From positions 2,301,501 to 2,365,500 of the forward strand of contig NC_091676.1 of the NCBI RefSeq assembly GCF_042453785.1: a DNA stretch of 64,000 nt, written 5' to 3'. This document shows, piece after piece, positions 50,685 to 63,400 of this stretch. The notes beneath the pieces were generated by a model, which saw only the letters and a program-made list of their open reading frames with translations, made no database searches and was not told the DNA's origin. A program made the translations under genes and the position numbers. This stretch comes from Malus domestica (Eukaryota > Streptophyta > Magnoliopsida > Rosales > Rosaceae). Position 1 is the stretch's first letter. Each line of letters starts with the position of its first letter.

Positions 50685-51857
50685 CCATACAAAACAACAA
50701 AACACCTAAAAATTTGAGGGTTGGCTAATATGATGGAGAAGAACTTCCAAAACTCTCATCGTCTGTCACGAGTCAAATATTTTTTTAAGCATTTTTTGTA
50801 AGACTTTCAGCTCATTCCTAACCACAATCAAACGAGACACGTCTTTTTAAAGTTTTCAATCAGAAATCATCTTGTCGGGGGATTGGTCCAAATATTTATT
50901 GACAAAGGGATCAATTAATCTTACAAAATAGTTGCAGGTTGAGTCTACCAGCATCGACCATTCCATCCCCCAACTGTCTCGTAAAATTTATCATGCAATA
51001 CAAAAAAGTGCTTGAAAAGACGGGGGGAGGACGGACGTTTTCCTTTTGCCCCGAGGGCGCCCGGCGGGGAGGGGGCGGAGGACAGTCATGATTGAAAGTG
51101 GGGGGGGGGGGGGGGGCGGTCGTGATTTTAGGGGGAGCAGGACGGGCGTGATTTGGGGTTGGGGTACGACGGTAGGTAAGTGTTTTTGTGACATGACGAA
51201 GACGATAAAAAGTCTTTTTTTTTCACGTATGGTTTGTTAAATGAATTTTAAAAAGTTATTGCACTTGATTCTGCGTTAGTTGTTCCGTTATTAATGTATT
51301 TTCTTAAAAAAAAATTTCAAGTTTCTAAATTATCATTCTCTTTTTATTCTGAGCTTGTCTCGTGTTTTTTTTTTTTTATGAAAATTTTAACGAAAAGTTT
51401 TCAGTGCGGTTCATTTTAACGAAAATGTACATTTTTACACTAAAAAATCAATCCTGATACTATTCACTTTATCATTTATTTTGTCCTTATCATTAAAACT
51501 CAAAGTTTTCAAACCATTTTCATTAGTTTTTTTTATTTTTTTATTTGGTAATGTTAGAGAGATTAAATTTAGAGACAGAATTTGTAAACTAAATAATATG
51601 TCACTAATAAAAATAAGTATAATTATCAACATTTAATAATAAATCAATTATCAGCTATACTCTAGTTTCTAAAATTTTGTGTTATATATTTGTCTATTAA
51701 AACTTTACTTTTGGCCTCGGTCCTTGAAAAGGTAAAACTTTCCCCTCCACTCCCTCCGCAATCCGCACATATTACGTAAAATTCCAAATCCAAACCTCCA
51801 AAGTCATTAGGCGACGAGTCACTGATTGAGCTCCAGGATTCCACAGCAGACGCCGCC
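50682..51857. other. Shared upstream region of divergent MATE-1 and MATE-2
   Basis: A G-rich low-complexity stretch (51020-51180, including a run of about 16 G) and a MITE (51370-51535). The proximal 150 bp before MATE-2 match those before MATE-3. No open frame is of interest. Confidence 0.5.
51370..51535 (+). mobile_element. MITE, copy B (pairs with 37583-37750)
   Basis: TTTTAACGAAAAGTTTTCAG, TTTTACACTAAAAAATCAAT and ATTAAAACTCAAAGTTTTC are the complement of the copy at 37583-37750. Likely a Rosaceae-abundant MITE family (from memory). It is within the MATE-1/MATE-2 shared upstream region and I did not find it in the matching region before MATE-3. Confidence 0.6.
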
Positions 51858-54800
51858 ATGGAAGAGAGCTTGCTGTTACCAAAACGCCGAGAAGAAGAGC
51901 AGCAACAGAGAAGATATGGTACTACAAGTATTCTAACATGGACTTCTTTCTTCGAAGAAGTGAAGAGGTTGGGATGCATAGCGGGACCCATGGTTGCCGT
52001 GATTCTATCTCAGAACTTGTTGCAGTTCATATCGATGATGATGGTCGGCCACCTGGGCGAGCTCGCTCTCTCCAGCACCGCCATCGCCATCTCCCTCTCC
52101 AACGTCACCGGCTTGAGTGTTTTCGTAAGCGCCCTCTCTTCCTTCATATCTTTTGGAATTATATATGCTTTTAATTTCCAACTGTTTTCGTTTGCTACGT
52201 GTTTGAAGAAATGCCAATAAAACATCGTATCTTTTTTCTTTTATGAATAAGATTACATTGTTTTTCAAAATGTGAGATTCTAAACTACTATAATTTGTTG
52301 GGGGAGAAACTCAAATTCGGGTGCAAAAGACCTTAATCAACTGGTATAACACACGTCTGCAAAACTAAATAACTTAAACACGAACCAAATCAGGATTTCC
52401 AGATTATATATACTTCTTGTATGATTGTACTTGAATATTTGCTCTAATCTATACCAGTTGCATTGCATCTGGGCAGTTTTTATTAGAACTAGCTGGTAGC
52501 CAAGAATTCAGAACAAGCTAGGTATGTGCGGATTTGCTAGGGTTGATGCAGCAAAGGATCGGACCGAGAAGCTTGATTCCTCTGATATTCTCTAATGAAT
52601 ACGAATACTACACCAAAGTCTTTTAGATTTTATAGGAAGCGAGTCGCGTTATCCACACACCTCTTTTTACTTTTCACATACATCTTCTTAATTTTTTTGT
52701 TTGGTCCTCTTCAGTTCATTTGATCCAACAACTAAAAATTGAAATGAACGTTTGGAAAGTAAAATTAGGTATGTAGACAGCATCCCGATGCATGTATGAC
52801 TCAATTCCACTGCACCTGGTATCAATCTATGACAAGAATGTCGAGACGCAGCACAAAAAAATTGACTTTGTTAGCGTCTAGGTCACTGCTTTATGTCGTT
52901 TTTGGTTGTATTTTATTTGGATTTTTCTTTTGTTTTGGCCAAAAGGTTTCAGGTTTTATTTGATTAAATATAAGAGGTTAGACTTTGCCATCAATCATGG
53001 GGCCAGCTAATCATGGATTATATTTAGTATGAGAGTTTAATTTGTCTACTCAAACTATTGTGTCCACTAAAAATGTTTCCCGTAGAAACGTTGTCCACAA
53101 ACCATGAAGATTAAATCTGTGTAGCTTTTGCAAAAAGACTACAGATGTGAGGATGCTATGACGTATATCATGAAACTACTTAATGATAATCTTATAAGCA
53201 ACAAATTGAAGATAATTAAGTACAAATTTCGGCGTAGATGCAGTGTTAATATCGAAATAATGACGAGTTTCAGTGTAACAATGCTAAAGGGTAGATCATG
53301 TACTAGTTTTTGTATAAATCTCTCTCTTATAACTAAGTGGATTTTGTAACTTGCTGTTTGAACAGTTGGGAATGGCTAGTGCATTGGAAACTCTGTGTGG
53401 TCAAGCATATGGAGCAGAACAATATCAGAAACTTGGACTTCAAACTTACACTGCTATATTTTCTCTCAACTTAGTCTGCCTTCCATTATCTTTGATATGG
53501 ATTTATATGGAGAAATTACTGATTTTCATGGGTCAAGACCCTGTAATTTCTCGTGAAGCCGGCAAGTTCACAATCTGGCTTATTCCCGCGCTATTCGCTT
53601 ATGCCACTCTTCAGCCGTTCATTAGATACTTTCAGACACAAAGTTTAATAATTCCTATGCTCATAAGCTCGTGTTCGACGCTTCTGTTCCATATTCCTCT
53701 GTGTTGGCTTCTAGTATTCAAGTCTGGACTCAACAACCTTGGAGGAGCATTAGCAATCAGTATTTCATATTGGGTGAATGTGATTCTACTTGCATTATAC
53801 ATGAAGTTTTCTGCTGCCTGTTCCAAAACCCGAGCTCCAATTTCTGTGGAGATCTTCCATGGAATCGGAGAGTTCTTTCGCTTTGCCATCCCTTCTGCAA
53901 TAATGATATGGTAGTCAGTTTATTTTTTGCATGCTAGTCTCAAGAAGACGTTTCGCTATGCTGGATTCTTACAATATTTTATTTTAAACGTCATTTCTTT
54001 ATTTGATTGATTTTTATTGATGGTTGTAGCCTTGAGTGGTGGTCATTTGAGCTGCTTATCTTGCTGTCTGGACTTTTACCAAATCCGGCTCTTGAAACTT
54101 CAGTTCTGTCTGTATGGTATATATTCTGTATAATAAAATAAATTTGCCAGTTTGATCACCATGTAGGAAAAAGTGCGTATTCTAACTGATTGTTGTTGAC
54201 AGTCTGCAGACGATTTCGACGCTCTATGGAATACCTTATGGGTTTGGTGCCGCAGCAAGGTATGCTCAAGCACATTATACCATCAGATTACATATTTATA
54301 GGAAAAAAAATCAGTTTCTTTTTCTTTCTTTGCTTATTGTGCAGTACTAGAGTTTCAAATGAACTAGGAGCTGGTAACCCACAAGGTGCTCGAATTGCTA
54401 CTTTTGCTGCGATGTTTCTTGCAGTCACAGAGGCAAGTATAATAACCACGACCCTCTTTGCCTGCCGGAATGTATTTGGTTACACTTTTAGCAATGAGAA
54501 AGAAGTCATCGACTATGTCACAACCATGGCTCCTCTAGTTTGCCTGTCTGTTACCCTAGACAGTTTGCAAGGGGTCCTTTCAGGTTTGTTTCTTTGTCTT
54601 CTCCTATTAGCAATAAACGATTGAGTTCTTTCATGTTTCAGTCTAGTGTTATGTGTTTTGTGAATGGTTAAACCAGGTATTGCTAGAGGAACTGGGTGGC
54701 AGCATATAGGGGCTTACATAAACCTCGGAGCGTTTTATCTTTGTGGGATTCCAGTTGCAGCCACATTGGCTTTCTGGGTACAGCTGAGAGGAAGGGGCCT

Positions 54801-55260
54801 TTGGATTGGAATACAAGTTGGTGCTTTTGTGCAAACCATGATGCTCTCCTTAGTAACAAGTTGTACAAATTGGGAAAAGCAGGTATATAACTCAACCCTA
54901 ACTTCTTGACAATGCTGATCTTCTCCAATTGCTTCAACGATTCCGCTATTTTCTGTTTGGTTGGCAAGAATTTGGGAGGGAAGATGAAGAACATTTCTTA
55001 TCTTATGACTACCATTCTAATCCATTTGCTTAAACTGTCCCAAGATGTTTTATTTTTCGTCAAACTCCCCACAGCTTTGGTTTATCCTTGGTTTTTCTTA
55101 GCACTTAAACAGAACACCTATCCAAAACTAATGTTTCTGAGAGGATTTTGATGTTGGTCTTTTGATGTTTCAGGCAAGTATGGCAAGGGAGAGGATATTT
55201 GAGGGAAGCCCCCCACAAGTTAATGGCTTGTGTGACAAGGCAGAGAGTAACGAGTTTTGA
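51858..55260 (+). CDS. MATE efflux transporter (MATE-2)
   Basis: Seven exons: 51858-52124, 53366-53910, 54030-54116, 54203-54259, 54345-54583, 54677-54882 and 55174-55260. Borders are GT-AG; 1488 bp, 495 aa plus stop. It starts [19 protein letters not shown], soluble and charged, then about 12 membrane segments. Key motifs are [40 protein letters not shown], and [16 protein letters not shown]. The C-terminus is short and charged ([17 protein letters not shown]). Role as for the family: proton- or sodium-coupled export; substrate unknown. Intron 1 is 1.24 kb. Exon lengths are identical, one by one, to MATE-3, and the protein is nearly the same, so the two are a recent tandem pair. The donor after exon 2 is GTAGTC, weaker than the GTACCC of MATE-3 but still GT. 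Confidence 0.96.
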
Positions 55261-55870
55261 TTAGCACAATTCCCTTTATCGCGGGAATAAGGAGAAAGTA
55301 TTAGGTTTATCCGTACTTTTGGCACCCAAAAAAATTGTATTAACACATTCGATTCGAATATGATTCATGCATATAAACTTGTGGCATTCGGTCTTGACTA
55401 CAATCAAGTGAGATAGACGTTCTCGAATGCAATATGGTGTCCTGAATCTCCTAATAGCTTGCCTCCCAGTTGCTGCACAAAATTTTATTTTTAAAAAGCC
55501 CGAATCCAAAACGACGTCATTTTGGACAATTTTTTTCATAAAATTCATGGCTTTATGATGTGAATAGAGAAATAATAATAACAGTCAAATATTTGATTCC
55601 TTGGCTTGCTTGCTTGATTGTTAAAAAAACGTTCGTGTAGGAGAATTCAGTTAGAATTCTATTGGGCTCGATCTTGTAAATTCCTGTGGGTTTTGAATTA
55701 CTTGTACTCTTTAAGTGATAGACTAGTAAATAAAATATTGTACCTTGTGTTATCAATATAATTCACTTAATTATTATAATTCTACATGGCATCAATCATT
55801 TAGGTTTCTTTTTTTTTTCCTGGTTTCAACCCTAGCCCTGGCCGTTCCCACACAAACACAAAACTATATA
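55261..55870 (+). other. 3-prime flank of MATE-2
   Basis: The first 230 bp match the 3-prime flank of MATE-3 (ATCGCGGGAATAAGGAGAAA and AATCTCCTAATAGCTTG), so the duplicated block reaches at least to about 55490. The rest up to the Helitron is AT-rich with no gene. Confidence 0.6.
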
Positions 55871-56387
55871 TCTTTATATACTAAAACCCAATCAGGTGGT
55901 ACTGTGGATGACCAGTGGGCGGACTGTTTTGCCCCTCCGTTTTATATCGATTTCCCTTGCTGCTCCCCGCGTCCTCATCGTGCAACTTTTCGTTGGATTT
56001 TCTTCCTCCTATAGTGTTGTACACGTGTTGCTCATAGTGGAAGGGAAGAAACATGGAAAAGCGGGCTCTTCCATTTGCTTCCACAGATTTCTCGAGCTCT
56101 CTCTCAAGCTCCGAATCGCTGGCCTCTGCAAGAAGGTATTTGTCTCTCACTTTTTTTTTTTCAATTCGAATTTTGTTTGAATGAATGTTGGATCTGTTGC
56201 CTTCGGGAAGAAATTTTAACCTAGAAAAGCTTGATTTTCAGGAAATCGCCAATTCGAAAGCTTGGGTTTCCTGGTGAGTTCTACGACATATTTGTTGAAA
56301 TTTTTGTGATTTTAATTTTAAAAATCTGGGTTTTTTTGTTCAATGGTTTGCTCCATCTTATTAGCTTTCTCGCTAGAGATCTCTGCC

Positions 56388-56428
56388 ATGGCTGCTCCAC
56401 CAAACTGGCGTCCGCTCTTTCGAACCAG
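56388..56428 (+). other. Exon-like piece inside the Helitron
   Basis: MAAPPNWRPLFRT followed directly by a GT donor (CCAG|GTACGA). It may be the first coding exon of a captured gene, but it is too short to identify. Confidence 0.3.
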
Positions 56429-57469
56429 GTACGACTTCTTTCGTTTTCTTTTGTTTCCGGGAAAATTTAGGGCTCGAAAATGTGTAGAATTGTAGAAGTT
56501 AAAGCCTGTCTCAATCTCTATGTTGGTCTATACACAATGAAATTGAATTTTGTGTTTCAGCATACCCTTACTGGAATTTTATGATTTGGGATAGTGGCGA
56601 TTTGAAACCGTTAACTGGGATGAGAATTAGAGTGATTTGAAAACGAAGAGCAAGGAATTGCAGGTGGGTAGTGATAAATGATAATGGTGGGGATACTATG
56701 ATGATAACACAAATTCACTATTTTGCAGAGTTTTGAAAGTTGATTTCTTTTCTTTTTTCATTTTGATTTTTGATTTTTGTATTTTTGAACAGGTGGTGTT
56801 CTGGTTTTTCATTCCTTCTCATCACTTCTACAAGAAGTTAGTTTTCTTTTCTGCATTTAAAGAGTGTCTAAAGAAAAATTGTATGTGATGATTTTCTGCT
56901 ATAATGTTTTGAAATTCCTTATTTTACTTGAATGTATTAGTGCTTGCTTTTGCTTTCACCCAGGTATCAAATTCGGTTTTGTTTGTATGGTAACATGGAT
57001 TGCTCAGGTTACGTAGGAGAGGATGGAGGTGAGAAATACAATTGGGAAAGATATGCTGAGAGGTTTACAAAACACCTTTGAAGCTGTCGGTGAGGATTCT
57101 TCTGTTTAAAAGTAGGAATTTTTTAATTTTTTGTGGAATCGATGTTTTGTTTTTTACTGAGTTTATAAAGGATTGCTTGGACAAGTACAGGGTGTTTGGG
57201 ATTGAAAGGTTGGGAAAGGCCACATATGGGTTCAGAGAGAATATGTTTTTTTTTAATCTCTATACATGTAATTCCCTCTACATTAGAGGATATTTTCATA
57301 TTATTTTGCACATAATTTTATTGAAGGGTTTGTGTATAAAGGTTTCATTAATGGGGATTTCTATGCAATGACTGCTTGGGATTGAAAGGTTGTTCCAGCG
57401 TTTATTTTAAACTTACTGCAATGACTGTTTGCAAATTTACAAAATTTGTGTTAAATTTCAGTAGCTTGA

Positions 57470-57621
57470 ATGGAAGACGCAATTCCAACACCTATCAATC
57501 AGGTACAACCGTATAAAAAGGCAACAAAGATTAAAGTCCACGTGTGTAGAATGTGGAGACCGAGAATTTCAGGAACGACTGATAAAATTACAAGTCTGCA
57601 CTGTATACTGGTTGACAAAAG
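57470..57621 (+). pseudogene. RPA1-like (OB-fold) exon carried by the Helitron
   Basis: An open stretch of about 51 codons begins MEDAIPTPINQVQPYKKATK and continues VHVCRMWRPRI, then SLHCILVDKR, ending at a GT donor (AAAAG|GTGAGC). This wording matches the first OB fold of plant replication protein A 70-kDa subunit-like proteins, which many plant Helitrons carry. Only this exon was recognised, so it does not encode a whole RPA. A later exon may follow near 58260-58340. Confidence 0.6.
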
Positions 57622-58533
57622 GTGAGCAATCATTATGTAATGATTTTAATTAATAAACCATTAGTTTTGCCCATTGAAAATTGTCGGAATAAGTTAAAGG
57701 TAAGGGTCACCAAATCATACTATTTTCGTTGCTATTTATTTCCTTGCTGAACATGATGAAGTGAATCTCTTCATTTGCATTCTTGCATTTAAATTTGCAT
57801 GTCAATTTATGGTAAATAATATTCAATTTTCATTGTCTTAGATTCTACTGAGTTGCAGTTTTATCATCTATTTATAAAACCCATTTAGACTCACAATTTT
57901 TTTGTATGGTAAAACATAAATTGAAACATTATGTATATCCAAGATTGAAGAAGAAATTTAAGTTAAATTAGATGGACATCCAATACTAGGGGTGATGTTG
58001 TCAGGGTTGTAACCATATCAGTAGTTGATTTTATAAATAAAGTGAAATACAAGACTAACCCAACATGTATCATAAAATAATGTAGAACTACTTTTTTCTC
58101 TCTCTCGGTACTCAACATATCATTCCTCACTTGGCCAAAAATGATAGATTATCCCTCATGATGTGCTTTCCATGTTTGAATATTTTGTTCATTCAGTGTC
58201 AAGTGTTTTCTTTTTGTGTATAAGAATATCTCAGGTACTCGTTGTTTTTTCTTTCCTGTAGGTGGTACAATAGTTCTATCCGATGATGGTTGCTATTTTT
58301 CAAAGGATGCTGTGGAATTTCAAGATTGAAAACCGCTGGCTTTCAATCTTTTAAAACAAATTACCTTTGTAAGGTATCAAAACTGTAATTTTTCTATAGC
58401 AAATAATATTTTTTCCTTCACTATGGTAATTTTGTTTAGATTAATTAATGTTACGCTGATACTAACTCAAATTTATACACTGCTATAAGATCAATTTGTA
58501 ATCCCGCAGCAACGCGCGGGCATTACTAGCTAG

Positions 58534-58787
58534 TATTAACTATTATAATAATTTTGGGTACTCTAGCCTCACACCTCAAGCTTATCGCCTAAACGAGATT
58601 ATTCATAAAACGCCGTGATTTCACTTTTGCCTTTTAAAACATTGAACTTATCCACAATAAATGATGAAAATTCATGCATCCAATACAACGATTACTTCTT
58701 TCCTCTATACAGAAAATTAACGTGTACAACATGATTTTTTTTTTTTGTTCATATGGGTGTTGAATAGAAGCGCAACTTACCAATAGA
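58534..58787. other. Spacer between Helitron and duplicated MATE block
   Basis: AT-rich. The duplication breakpoint lies in here, near 58760, because exon and adjoining intron similarity to MATE-1 starts there. Confidence 0.45.
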
Positions 58788-59046
58788 CTGAAAACAGTGA
58801 CAGAAGCAAATGAAGAGGCCATGGAAACACTGGAGAGTGCCAACAAACGTGACTGATGTGACCTGTAAGCTGTACTGCAACAAGCTCACTGCAAGCAAAG
58901 GCCCCGCCAGCCATAGCTGCAATTTTGCTTCTTCAATAACATCCTCACCTATACAAATTCCTCTTTGAGATGGTATTGCTCCACCATCAAATTCTTGATG
59001 GTCTGGAATTAAGGGAGTCTCAACGCTTGAGCTCACTTCTACATTT
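58788..59046 (-). pseudogene. Orphan duplicate of MATE-1 exon 1
   Basis: On the minus strand it reads [40 protein letters not shown] and [16 protein letters not shown], nearly the same as MATE-1 exon 1. A deletion of about 17 bases relative to MATE-1 breaks the frame just after TFVG, and the following part ([20 protein letters not shown]) is readable only in another frame. The initiator ATG context is also altered. No further exons exist downstream on this strand, so it cannot give a transporter. It lies head-to-head with MATE-3, as MATE-1 does with MATE-2. Confidence 0.92.
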
Positions 59047-59929
59047 TTCACAAAATTAGCACCTTTGCCACTTGAATCTGATTGTTTTTTTTTATTATTA
59101 TTGCTGCTAACCACACAGAGAGAGAATCCATCCAAAATGTATAAAAAATTAGTGAGAATAGAAAATAACAAAAGACAAAATATATGAGGGCTGGGTAACA
59201 TGATAGAGGAGAACTTCCAAAAGTCTCACTGTCTGTCACTCGTCAAGGATTTATTTATTTATTTATTTATTTTTTATTTTTTTGGTTGGAAGCATGAATT
59301 ATTCCACAACTTTGAATGGTAGGGTCAATTTCCAATGGGCTAAAGACATTTCGACTCATTTCTAGCCACGGTCAAATTGTACACGTCCTTTCAAAATTTT
59401 CAACTACAGATTCATCTATGTTTTTGTTCTTTCACTTGTTAACTCAACTCACCCATAGACCCATCGATAATATTTTATTGTGGTTGCATATTTTGTCATT
59501 AAAGATCATAACGGGCATTCTATTGTTGCTAGGATGCACAATCTTGAGAGAATACCACATCTATTACTAAAGCACTTACCTTACGTGATGTGAAATTTGC
59601 AAAAGTCAAATATTTTAAGGGTGTCTGTGCTAAGATGACTCAACCCATTATTGATTCCATTTTAAACAAATGCAGAAACGTCATAGTGTGTGAAGACTAT
59701 TATTGAGGACATCAAATTACTTGCACGATCATTTTCTTCTATACCTTGGGCTCATGTCTTCTGAAATGTTAACTTTCTTGCTGATGTCATTTCTAACTAT
59801 GGACACTCCATTCATGATACTTGTTTACCCAATATTGCTAAAAAAAAGTTTTTCTTTTTTATTGTACAGGAAACATTTGTAGTCCAGATTTTTATTTTTG
59901 AATAAATTTATTTTTCCATAAAAGGTCGT

Positions 59930-60115
59930 ACCCAGTGCACAAGGCTTCCGTTTTACGCAGGGTCTGGGAGAGGTGAATGTCGGCTAGCCTTACCCCCATT
60001 TATGGAGAGGTTGCTCCCAATAAAAAAGAAGGTTTACAGGGAGGAGAGGTTACCCCATTCCAGCGCCAGGCCGCAAGCCTCTTTGAAGACCTACATATGA
60101 GGTATTAGCGCTTTT
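59930..60115 (+). mobile_element. SINE of the Au type
   Basis: AAAGGTCGTACCCAGTGCAC, then GGGTCTGGGAGAGGTGAATG and GCCTTACCCCCATTTATGGA match, from memory, the Au SINE family of angiosperms. It ends in a T-run (60112-60125). It has no coding capacity and no clear target duplication. It is inside the upstream region of MATE-3 and absent from the same region of MATE-2, so it probably came in after the duplication. Confidence 0.65.
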
Positions 60116-60449
60116 TTTTTTTTTTACCAACTCAACCAACCTTTGTTAGCCCTAATAAATTTTTAGTTTCTTATGTTCTTTCCTTTCTTTAAGGTTGACA
60201 AGTAAAGATTGTTCATATTGATCTTTTTCCTTGCTGTCATATTAGTCGTATACTGCCATTCTACTCGGAGTCAAGAGAAAAATGAAAACTTTTGACCTCT
60301 GTTCTTGAAAAAGGTATAAAATTTCTCCTCCTCTCCCTCCGCAATCCGCATGCACACACACACACACATATATATTCCAAATCCAAACCTCCAACGTATT
60401 AGGCGACTACTCATTGATTGAGCTCAACGCTTCCACAGCAGACGTCGCC

Positions 60450-63400
60450 ATGGAAGAGAGCTTGCTATTACCAAAACGCAGAGAAGATGAGCAGCAACAG
60501 AGAAGAAATAGCACTACAAGTATTCTGACATGGACTTCTTTCTTCGAAGAAGTGAAGAGGTTGGGATGCATAGCGGGACCAATGGTTGCCGTGATTCTAT
60601 CTCAGAGCTTGTTGCTGGTCATTTCGATGATGATGGTCGGCCACCTGGGCGAGCTCGCTCTCTCAAGCTCCTCCATCGCCATCTCCCTCTCCAACGTCAC
60701 CGGCTTCAGTCTTTTCGTAAGTCTTTCTTTCTTCATTCGTATCTTTTGGAAGGACTGTTCAACTGTCTTGTTTGCTATGTGTCTGTACAAATGGCAATGA
60801 AGCATCCAATCGTTTTTTCTCTTTTGAATCAAGAATACATTGTTTTTCAAAATGCGAGATTCTAAACTACTATAATTTGTGTGAGGAAGAGATGGGTGCA
60901 AAAGATCTTAATCAAACACACGCTCGTAACGGACAAAATTAAGCACAAACCAAACCAGCATAGTAGATTATATTTACTTCTCGTATGATTGTACTTGAAT
61001 ATGTGCTCTAATTCATACCCAGTTGCATTGGCAGTTTTAATTTTTTGTATTTGGTTGCAATTTTGCTATATATTTAAGGTTTTTTTTCAGCCAAAATGGT
61101 ATCTGAGATTGACATAACATTTTATTTTGATCATTGAGCTTTAAAATCGATAGAATTAGTCTCTCAATTTGTCCACCATCAATCATTTTGTGAAGAAAAA
61201 CTATATTAAATAAGGATAAAATGATAAAAATACACTCATTATTTGTCAAATCATTTTTGCCTATTGTTAATTAAATTAATAGTATTTTTGTCATTTTGGT
61301 CCTTATTTAACTGAGTTTTTTTTTTCTTTAGAATAACTAAAATTATTGATGATGGACAAACTCACGGACCACTACTATCGATTTCAAATATAAGGACTTA
61401 AAATTATGTCAATCGCATCAACCATTTTTGCTAAAATGTCTATATTTAATCAGAGCAAGATACTTTCTGACGAGTACGAATACGACACCAATCTGGGGTC
61501 AGCTAATCACTGATTATATTAAGTAAAGTATGCGAGTTTAATTGGACTCTGCTGCTGTTACCTGCTGGGGCATCTTTGCTAAATGACAACAGTGGCACAT
61601 TCAGATTAATCTGTCTTCTCATAACTATTTTGTCCACTGTAAATGCTTCCTGTGCAAACATTATCCACAAACCATGTAGAAATTAAATCTGTGTGCACTG
61701 TGGGTTTGTAAAAAGACTACAGATGTGAGGATGCTATGATTTATATCATGAAGTTACGTACTTAGTGATTAAGAAACAAATTGATGATGATTAAGTACGA
61801 ATTTCGGGGTAGATGTAGTGTTAATAACGAAATAATGACGAGTTCCTATATAGATTTCTGTCCAAAAACTAAGTGGATTTTGTAACTTGCTGTTTAAACA
61901 GTTGGGAATGGCTAGTGCATTGGAAACTCTGTGTGGCCAAGCATATGGAGCAGAACAATATCAGAAACTTGGACTTCAAACTTACACTGCTATATTTTCT
62001 CTCAACTTAGTCTGTCTTCCTTTATCTTTGATATGGATTTATATGGAGAAGTTACTGATTTTCATGGGTCAAGACCCTGTAATTTCTCATGAAGCCGGCA
62101 AGTTCACAATCTGGCTTATTCCCGCGCTTTTCGCTTATGCTACTCTTCAGCCACTCATTAGATACTTTCAGACACAAAGTTTAATAACTCCTATGCTCAT
62201 AAGCTCGTGTGTGACCCTTGTGTTCCATATTCCTCTGTGTTGGATTCTAGTATTCAAGTCTGGACTGAACAACCTTGGAGGAGCATTAGCAATCAGTATT
62301 TCATATTGGGTGAATGTGATCCTACTTGCATTGTACATGAAGTTTTCTGCTGCCTGTTCAAAAACCCGAGTTCCAATTTCTATGGAGGTATTCCATGGAA
62401 TCAGAGAGTTCTTTCGCTTTGCCATCCCTTCAGCAATAATGATATGGTACCCAGTTTCTTTTGGATTCTAGTCTCATGAAGACGCTTCGCTATGCTTGAT
62501 TCTTACAATATTTTATTTCAAAAATCTTTTTTTTATTTGATTGATTTTCATTGATGGTTGTAGCCTCGAGTGGTGGTCATTTGAGCTGCTTATCTTGCTG
62601 TCTGGACTTTTGCCAAATCCGGCTCTTGAAACTTCAGTTCTGTCTGTATGGTATATATTCTGTATAATAAAAATCAGTGTGTCAATTTGATCACCATGTA
62701 GAGAGAAAAAAAGTGATTTTATAACTGATTGTTTGGGACAGTCTGCAGACGATTTCTACACTCTATGCAATACCTTTTGGGTTTGCTGCTGCAGCAAGGT
62801 ATGCTCAAGCACATTTATACCATCAGATTACATTTACACCATCAGCTTATCTTTTTCTTTCTTTGCTTATTGTGCAGTACTAGAGTTTCAAATGAACTAG
62901 GAGCTGGTAACCCACAAGGTGCTCGAATAGCTACTTTTGCTGCGATGTTCCTTGCAGTCACAGAGACAACTATAACCACCACCACGCTCTTTGCCTGCCG
63001 AAATGTATTTGGTTACACTTTTAGCAATGAGAAAGAAGTCATCGATTATGTCACAACCATGGCTCCTCTAGTTTGCCTGGCCGTTACCCTAGACAGTTTG
63101 CATGGGGTCCTTTCAGGTCAATTTCATTATCTTCTCTATTAGCTATGAACGATTGAGTTCTTTCATGTTTCAGTCTAATGTTATGTGTTTTGTGAATGGT
63201 TAAATCAGGTATTGCTAGAGGAACTGGGTGGCAGCATGTAGGGGCTTGCATAAACCTCGGAGCGTATTATCTTTGTGGGATTCCAGTTGCAGCCACACTG
63301 GCTTTCTGGGTACAGCTGAAAGGAAGGGGACTTTGGATTGGAATACAAGTTGGTTCTTTTGTGCAAATCATTCTGCTCTCTTCAATAACAATTGGTACAA

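Larger units (their letters stand above)
55871..58533 (+). mobile_element. Non-autonomous Helitron
   Basis: The left end is TCTTTATATACTAAAACCC after an A (55870). The right end has the hairpin CCCGCAGCAACGCGCGGG (58503-58520) and then CATTACTAGCTAG before a T (58534). A|TC...CTAG|T with a 3-prime GC hairpin about 10-12 bases from the end is the Helitron pattern. It has no terminal inverted repeats and no target duplication. At 2663 bp it has no Rep/helicase frame, so it depends on another element. It carries exon-like pieces, including an RPA-like fragment (57470-57621). Confidence 0.85.
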
